Shown here: positions 58,969 through 64,000 of the stretch, in pieces
How the letters are laid out: every line of letters begins with the position of its first letter
Position numbering within the stretch: position 1 is the first letter of the stretch
Source: Leptospira mtsangambouensis
GTDB taxonomy: Bacteria; Spirochaetota; Leptospiria; Leptospirales; Leptospiraceae
NCBI RefSeq assembly: GCF_004770475.1
Contig: NZ_RQHK01000005.1
Span: forward strand, 186,001-250,000
Reading direction: 5' to 3'
DNA length: 64,000 nucleotides
Made by a program: the position numbers and the translations under genes
The notes under the pieces: model-generated
Database searches by the model: none
What the model was told of the DNA's origin: nothing
Seen by the model: the letters and a program-made list of their open reading frames with translations, nothing else

Positions 58969-60780
58969 TTGAACGAATTTCTATTTTCAGACTTCCCTGA
59001 AGTTTCTACTGAGGATTGGAAAAACCAAATCCTAAAAGATTTAAAAGGTAACCCTTGGGACAAAGTCACTTGGGAAACAGAAGAAGGTTTCAAAATTGAA
59101 CCCTTCTATCGCAAAGAAGATATCTCAGACCTCCCTCGAGTGTACAAACGAACCAATGGTTGGAATGTCACAGAAACCATAACCTCCGAATCCGAATTAA
59201 CTGATCTTTCCAAAAAAGGAGCCGATGCCGTAGTTCTTATCTCCCAAGGGGAGAATGAAAAATTTCCTGGTTTAAAGATTGGATCTTCTCAGGACCTAGA
59301 ACGATTGGTTGGCCTTACAGGGAATCTTCCCTTGGTTGTATCTCTAGAAGAAAAAACACCAACCTTTTCCGACTCATTAAAGAAACTTACTTCTTCGCAT
59401 AACACTGTACTCAGTGACTTTGACCCATATGGATCCGCAATAAAAAACGGAGAACTAGGAACAGAAGAAAACTCAATAGGCAAAACATTCGCTTCGCTTG
59501 CGGGAACCAAAGGGTTTTCCGGTGTGGGAATTCATAGTTATTATTTAAGAGATGCAGGTGCATCCATTGGCCAAGAACTAGCTTATTCTCTTTCTTGGGG
59601 TGTGGATTATTTAAACCGTCATCTCGATGCAGGTGTGAAAATTGAAGATGCGGCAGCCAACGTTTGGTTTTGGATGGGAATTGGTTCTGACTATTTCACG
59701 GAAATCGCAAAATTCCGTGCATTCCGCATCCTTTGGACAGAAGTCTTAAATGCTTATCAAGCTGGACTTGGAGAATCTCTTCCCGCACTGATTGTCGCAA
59801 GAACTTCCAATTTTCAATTCACGGCATATGATCCTTATGTCAATATGTTACGTGGAACCACTACCGCCATGTCGGCTGTAATGGGTGGAGCCGACTTTGT
59901 TACTGTATTACCATTTGATTCTGAATACTCCGCACAACAAGAGTTAGGCAAACGTATTGCGAGGAATTCACAACTTCTACTTCGTTATGAATCCTTCCTT
60001 GACAAGGTAGAAGACCCTGCAGCAGGTTCTTATTACTTGGAAGTGCTTACAAAAAAACTATCAGAATCGGCTTGGGCAAAATTCCAGGATTTGGAGAAAG
60101 ATGGTGGATTTGGAGAAGCACTCAAAAAAGGATTCATCCAAAAAGAAATCAATGCCCGTGCAGAGAAAAAAAGAAACGCTCTTGCCAACAAAAAAGAAAT
60201 TTTACTCGGAACCAACCAATACCCTCTCGCCTCAGAAAGACATCCAGAATTGAAAAGTTCTTTGGAAGTTACGAAAGAAAATATCAATACCAAAGGACAA
60301 ACCAGTTACTTGCGTCTTGTGCCAGTTCGTCTTTCTTACGAATTTGACAAGTGGAGAAATCTCACAGACACCCATGTGGCTTCTGGTAAAAAACTTCCCA
60401 AAGTATTTTTACTTACGATTGGGGATCTGACCATGCGAAAAGCTCGTGCTGGTTTTAGCTCCAATTTCCTCGGTTGCCTTGGATATGAAATCATTGACAA
60501 CTTAGGATTTTCTTCTGTGAAAGAAGGGGTCACAAAGGCAAAAGAACAGGGATGCGAAATCGTTGTCCTTTGTTCGTCTGACGAAGAATATGCGACCTAC
60601 CTTCCTGAATTTGCCGCGGAGATGAAATCCCAACTCACCAATTCTTGGAAACTTCTGGCAGGGTACCCAAAAGATCTCATCAACCAAGCAGAATCACTCG
60701 GAATCGACGACTTCATCCATATGAAACGAAACATCGTGGAATTTATGGAAAAAGCCCAAACCAAATGGATCGGGAAATAA
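58969..60780 (+). CDS. mutA: Methylmalonyl-CoA mutase small (beta) subunit
   Basis: The protein has 603 residues and starts at TTG one base after the previous stop, with GAGGAA (in the preceding gene) as ribosome site. It has the mutase TIM-barrel fold ('[14 protein letters not shown]', '[29 protein letters not shown]', '[23 protein letters not shown]'). The C-terminal flavodoxin-like domain is present but lacks the DxHxxG cobalamin motif, as expected for the non-catalytic subunit. It pairs with MutB, encoded two bases downstream. Confidence 0.94.
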   Translation: MNEFLFSDFPEVSTEDWKNQILKDLKGNPWDKVTWETEEGFKIEPFYRKEDISDLPRVYKRTNGWNVTETITSESELTDLSKKGADAVVLISQGENEKFPGLKIGSSQDLERLVGLTGNLPLVVSLEEKTPTFSDSLKKLTSSHNTVLSDFDPYGSAIKNGELGTEENSIGKTFASLAGTKGFSGVGIHSYYLRDAGASIGQELAYSLSWGVDYLNRHLDAGVKIEDAAANVWFWMGIGSDYFTEIAKFRAFRILWTEVLNAYQAGLGESLPALIVARTSNFQFTAYDPYVNMLRGTTTAMSAVMGGADFVTVLPFDSEYSAQQELGKRIARNSQLLLRYESFLDKVEDPAAGSYYLEVLTKKLSESAWAKFQDLEKDGGFGEALKKGFIQKEINARAEKKRNALANKKEILLGTNQYPLASERHPELKSSLEVTKENINTKGQTSYLRLVPVRLSYEFDKWRNLTDTHVASGKKLPKVFLLTIGDLTMRKARAGFSSNFLGCLGYEIIDNLGFSSVKEGVTKAKEQGCEIVVLCSSDEEYATYLPEFAAEMKSQLTNSWKLLAGYPKDLINQAESLGIDDFIHMKRNIVEFMEKAQTKWIGK

Positions 60781-60781
60781 A

Positions 60782-62920
60782 ATGAACAAACCTAATTTTG
60801 CAAAACTCCCTCTTTCTTTCAGTTCTCCTCAGCCGGATTCTAAATCCATTTCGCTTTGGCAAACGGCAGAAGGGATCTCCATCCAATCTCGTTATGCGAA
60901 GACTGATTTGGAGGGAATGGAACACCTAAACTATGCGGCGGGAATCCCTCCTTATTTACGGGGGCCCTATTCCACCATGTATGTGAATAAACCCTGGACC
61001 GTCCGCCAATATGCCGGATTCTCTACAGCCGAAGAATCCAATGCCTTTTACCGAAGAAACTTAGCGGCAGGACAAAAAGGACTTTCTGTTGCCTTTGACC
61101 TTGCCACTCACCGTGGATACGACTCGGACCATGACCGTGTGGTGGGAGATGTGGGAAAAGCCGGCGTGGCCATTGATTCGGTTTTGGATATGAAGATCCT
61201 CTTCGACCAAATCCCTCTCGACCAAATGTCTGTTTCCATGACGATGAATGGTGCCGTCATCCCAGTTCTTGCCTTCTACATTGTGGCGGCAGAAGAACAA
61301 GGAGTTTCACGAGACAAACTCTCCGGTACCATCCAAAATGATATTTTGAAAGAGTTTATGGTGCGTAATACATACATTTACCCACCCAAACATTCCATGA
61401 AAATCATTGCCGATATCTTTGGTTATACTTCCAAGTACATGCCTAAGTTTAATTCGATTTCCATTTCTGGTTACCATATGCAAGAAGCAGGTGCAACAGC
61501 AGACTTAGAACTTGCCTACACACTTGCCGATGGATGGGAATACATCAAAACAGGGATTGCTTCTGGTCTTTCTGTAGATGAATTTGCTCCTCGCCTGTCT
61601 TTTTTCTGGGCGATTGGGATGAACCATTTTATGGAGATTGCTAAGATGCGCGCAGGAAGACTTCTTTGGGCAAAGATTGTCAACCAGTTCCAACCCAAAT
61701 CCACAAAGTCATTGGCTCTACGAACTCACTGCCAAACATCGGGTTGGTCTCTCACCGAACAAGATCCTTTCAACAACGTAGGAAGGACTTGTATCGAAGC
61801 GATGGCCGCAGCTCTTGGCCATACTCAATCCTTACACACAAACGCACTTGATGAAGCTATTGCCCTTCCCACCGACTTCTCGGCAAGGATTGCAAGGAAT
61901 ACTCAGATTTATCTCCAAGAAGAAACCAATATCCACCGGGTCATTGATCCTTGGGGTGGTTCCTTCTATGTAGAAAAACTCACAAACGATTTAGTCCACA
62001 AAGCTTGGGCCCTGATTACCGAAGTACAAAAGTTAGGTGGAATGGCAGAAGCAATTGAGACGGGAATTCCTAAGATGCGAATTGAAGAAGCATCCGCAAG
62101 AAAACAAGCCCGTATCGATTCTGGAAAAGATGTGATTGTAGGTGTGAACCGGTTCCGTTTGGATAAGGAAGCCCCTCTTGATATTTTAGACATTGACAAT
62201 ACTGCCGTTCGGATTGCCCAAATCAAACGTTTGGAACAAATGAAAAAAGATCGAGATAAAACAGCCGTAGAAGCTGCGTTAAACGCTATCACCAAATGTG
62301 CAGAAACAGGGAATGGAAATCTCCTAGAACTTGCAGTGGATGCTGCCAGAAAAAGAGCTTCTCTTGGTGAAATTTCTTATGCAATGGAAAAAGTATTTGG
62401 GAGGTACAAAGCTGTGATTCGTTCCATCTCTGGAGTGTATTCCTCTGAAATTTCCGAAGACAAAGGGTATATCGAAGCAAGATCCCTCGCCGATGAATTT
62501 GCAAAACTAGAAGGACGCCGCCCAAGAATCATGGTGGCCAAAATGGGCCAAGATGGACATGACCGTGGCGCCAAGGTGATCTCAACAAGTTTTGCTGATA
62601 TGGGCTTTGACGTTGATATCGGGCCTTTGTTCCAAACACCGGCTGAAGTCGCCAAACAAGTTGTAGAAAATGACTGTCATATCTTGGGAGTGTCCTCTCT
62701 TGCTGCTGGTCACAAAACCCTTGTTCCACAAGTGATTGAGGAATTAAAAAAACTGGGTGCAGAAGATGTACTCGTGGTTGTGGGTGGGGTGATTCCTGCA
62801 CAAGATTACGACTTCCTCTACAAATCAGGAGCAACTGCTATTTTTGGACCGGGAACTGTGATCTCAGAAGCTGCCAAACAAATTCTGAACATCCTCCTTG
62901 GCGAAAGAAGAGCCGCCTAA
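60782..62920 (+). CDS. mutB: Methylmalonyl-CoA mutase large (alpha) subunit
   Basis: The enzyme interconverts methylmalonyl-CoA and succinyl-CoA using adenosylcobalamin. The protein has 712 residues. The N-terminal barrel has '[30 protein letters not shown]', '[23 protein letters not shown]' and '[25 protein letters not shown]'. The C-terminal cobalamin domain has '[15 protein letters not shown]', in which the histidine coordinates cobalt. Length and motifs are complete. It is flanked by mutA and meaB. The pathway would serve propionyl-CoA or odd-chain fatty acid breakdown. Confidence 0.98.
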   Translation: MNKPNFAKLPLSFSSPQPDSKSISLWQTAEGISIQSRYAKTDLEGMEHLNYAAGIPPYLRGPYSTMYVNKPWTVRQYAGFSTAEESNAFYRRNLAAGQKGLSVAFDLATHRGYDSDHDRVVGDVGKAGVAIDSVLDMKILFDQIPLDQMSVSMTMNGAVIPVLAFYIVAAEEQGVSRDKLSGTIQNDILKEFMVRNTYIYPPKHSMKIIADIFGYTSKYMPKFNSISISGYHMQEAGATADLELAYTLADGWEYIKTGIASGLSVDEFAPRLSFFWAIGMNHFMEIAKMRAGRLLWAKIVNQFQPKSTKSLALRTHCQTSGWSLTEQDPFNNVGRTCIEAMAAALGHTQSLHTNALDEAIALPTDFSARIARNTQIYLQEETNIHRVIDPWGGSFYVEKLTNDLVHKAWALITEVQKLGGMAEAIETGIPKMRIEEASARKQARIDSGKDVIVGVNRFRLDKEAPLDILDIDNTAVRIAQIKRLEQMKKDRDKTAVEAALNAITKCAETGNGNLLELAVDAARKRASLGEISYAMEKVFGRYKAVIRSISGVYSSEISEDKGYIEARSLADEFAKLEGRRPRIMVAKMGQDGHDRGAKVISTSFADMGFDVDIGPLFQTPAEVAKQVVENDCHILGVSSLAAGHKTLVPQVIEELKKLGAEDVLVVVGGVIPAQDYDFLYKSGATAIFGPGTVISEAAKQILNILLGERRAA

Positions 62921-62952
62921 GTTCAAAGTTAAACAAGGGGCTTATCCCACCA

Positions 62953-62991
62953 AACACCGATTTGCTAAATTACCATCAGTGGATCGGTGTT
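62953..62991. repeat. Inverted repeat between mutB and meaB
   Basis: AACACCGAT (62953-62961) and ATCGGTGTT (62983-62991) are perfect nine-base arms around a 21-base loop. The element lies in the 102-base gap before meaB. It might be a transcript hairpin tuning meaB expression relative to mutAB. No T tract follows, so full termination is unlikely. Confidence 0.4.
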
Positions 62992-63022
62992 GATTAGGAT
63001 CTTTCAAAAAGAATCAACAAAT

Positions 63023-64000
63023 ATGGAAACACCAAACGAGGACATTGGCAAAAAGAATCAGGATTCTGGTATTGTGAATCCCAAATCGGCACTTTCTGTC
63101 AACCCTGGTGTCGCCGATGCTCCCGCCATTTCTCCTTATATTCGTGACCAAAGAAAAACTCTTAGCCGCAAAGAAATCTCGGCAGAGGAACTAGCGACAG
63201 GAATTCTTTCTGGGAACCGCACCCATCTTTCCAAAGCCATCACTCTTGTAGAAAGTAATTTAGAAGCACATAATGACAAAGCCCAAGCCATTTTGGAGCT
63301 TGTGATGCCCAAGGTAGGAAATTCCATCCGGATCGGAATCACAGGAGTACCGGGTGTTGGGAAGTCTACCTTTATCGAAAGTTTTGGAAGTTACCTTCTG
63401 GAACAAAACCACAAACTGGCAGTCCTTGCCATTGATCCGAGTAGCCAAAGAACCAAAGGTTCCATTCTCGGTGACAAAACAAGGATGGAAATTCTTTCCA
63501 AATCAGAAAATGCATTCATTCGCCCATCACCTAGCAGCGGTTCGCTGGGAGGAGTTGCGAGAAAAACAAGAGAGTCCATGTATCTCTGTGAAGCAGCAGG
63601 ATTTGACACCATCATCATTGAAACTGTGGGTGTGGGACAATCCGAAACCCAAGTCCACTCGATGGTAGACTTTTTTTTATTACTCATGCTTGCCGGTGCA
63701 GGAGATGAACTCCAAGGGATCAAACGGGGAATTATGGAAATGGCTGACCTCATTGCCATCAATAAAGCGGACGGGCCAAATGAACCCTTTGCCATGCGGG
63801 CCCGGGTCGAATATGAATCGGCCCTCCATCTTTTCCCTGCCCCCGAATCCAAATGGATACCTAGGGCTACCACTTGCAGTGGGATCGGCGGAAAAGGAAT
63901 CGAAGAAATCTGGAAGTTGGTTTTAGATTATATTTCGACTACAAAATCAAACGGATATTATGCGAAAAATAGGGAAACCCAAACCCGGATGTGGTTTGAA
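63023..64000 (+). CDS. meaB: Methylmalonyl-CoA mutase-associated GTPase MeaB (3' end cut)
   Basis: MeaB (MMAA in humans) is a G3E-family GTPase that guards loading and replacement of adenosylcobalamin in the mutase. 326 codons are present and the frame runs off the right edge. Visible motifs are the P-loop 'GITGVPGVGKSTF', 'AVLAIDPSSQRTKGSILGDKTRM', 'SGSLGGVARKTRESM', 'IIETVGVGQSE' and the guanine-specificity motif 'AINKADG'. The N-terminal 40 residues are a low-complexity extension before the conserved helix region. Position after mutB supports the assignment. Confidence 0.95.
   Translation, partial: METPNEDIGKKNQDSGIVNPKSALSVNPGVADAPAISPYIRDQRKTLSRKEISAEELATGILSGNRTHLSKAITLVESNLEAHNDKAQAILELVMPKVGNSIRIGITGVPGVGKSTFIESFGSYLLEQNHKLAVLAIDPSSQRTKGSILGDKTRMEILSKSENAFIRPSPSSGSLGGVARKTRESMYLCEAAGFDTIIIETVGVGQSETQVHSMVDFFLLLMLAGAGDELQGIKRGIMEMADLIAINKADGPNEPFAMRARVEYESALHLFPAPESKWIPRATTCSGIGGKGIEEIWKLVLDYISTTKSNGYYAKNRETQTRMWFE

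Noticed and set aside
63354..63668. Plus-strand frame of 104 codons near the right edge
   Set aside because: It is out of frame with meaB, whose motifs are intact in the main frame through the window end.
1..64000. tRNA, rRNA, CRISPR, prophage or a complete insertion sequence
   Set aside because: Reading both strands I found no tRNA-like TTCGA arms outside coding genes, no regularly spaced repeats and no transposase, integrase or phage structural genes.

Overview
The window looks like a chromosomal segment of a Leptospira, most likely a saprophytic (L. biflexa-like) species. This is inferred from gene content, not from a database search. The DNA is moderately AT-rich. Many genes encode lipoproteins with loose, spirochete-style lipoboxes. 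Response regulators fused to SpoIIE phosphatases, large membrane class III cyclases, PAS histidine kinases and DUF1574-like proteins are typical of leptospires. I found no tRNA, rRNA, CRISPR array, prophage or complete insertion sequence.

Layout. 1-8.4 kb: end of an ExbD gene, a kinase/phosphatase-regulator pair, then dinB, an esterase, a DUF547 protein, rsgA, OsmC and a 1-Cys peroxiredoxin. 8.5-15.7 kb: a large adenylate/guanylate cyclase, an SthA-type transhydrogenase, an ECF sigma factor with a FecR-domain partner, a HAMP membrane protein and a small lipoprotein. 15.7-16.1 kb: a 373-base gene-free stretch with a strong terminator, a short direct repeat and a structured repeat that recurs at 54.9 kb. 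16.1-20.3 kb: a minus-strand surface operon (Ig-like lipoprotein, subtilase, a lipoprotein apparently starting at CTG, another lipoprotein). 20.5-25.9 kb: a lipoprotein, a YhhN-like membrane protein, an AraC-methyltransferase fusion, hrpB and a STAS/zinc-ribbon protein. 25.9-31.5 kb: a WbpM/CapD-type sugar epimerase, an SspB-like adaptor, a purine-type permease, htpX and apt. 31.5-35.6 kb: a membrane HATPase protein divergent from an HtrA protease followed by an HtrA-like protein lacking the catalytic residues. 35.6-42.3 kb: a six-gene minus-strand cell-surface glycan operon. 42.3-53.8 kb: an M30-type lipoprotein peptidase, then a tightly packed minus-strand run containing DUF1574, SRPBCC, Cfa/DUF1365/FAD-oxidase, pyrF, an HExxH lipoprotein, an outer-membrane barrel and speE. 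53.9-58.6 kb: a small membrane protein, a DUF302 gene behind a CsoR-like palindrome, the second structured repeat, a lipoprotein, a DMT exporter, an SRPBCC protein, a ferritin-like protein with a histone-like tail and a clear YhhN lysoplasmalogenase. 58.7-64 kb: a small secreted protein, then mutA, mutB and meaB (cut by the window end).

How the genes work together. The glycan operon holds an activating nucleotidyltransferase fused to a glycosyltransferase, a sugar epimerase, a second polyprenyl-phosphate-type glycosyltransferase, a GDSL/SGNH-like membrane protein and a GT-C-like integral membrane protein. Together these suggest a lipid-linked sugar that is transferred and modified outside the membrane. 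mutA-mutB-meaB form the B12-dependent methylmalonyl-CoA/succinyl-CoA mutase with its GTPase chaperone. Cfa, DUF1365 and the FAD oxidase form a recurrent lipid-modification trio. Peroxide and metal stress functions (OsmC, peroxiredoxin, SthA, ferritin-like protein, DUF302) are scattered through the window. Genes are packed tightly: many same-strand neighbours overlap by 4 bases, three divergent pairs have touching or overlapping start codons, and several convergent pairs overlap at their 3' ends. The 271-base gap at 55446-55716 shows no gene that I can support.
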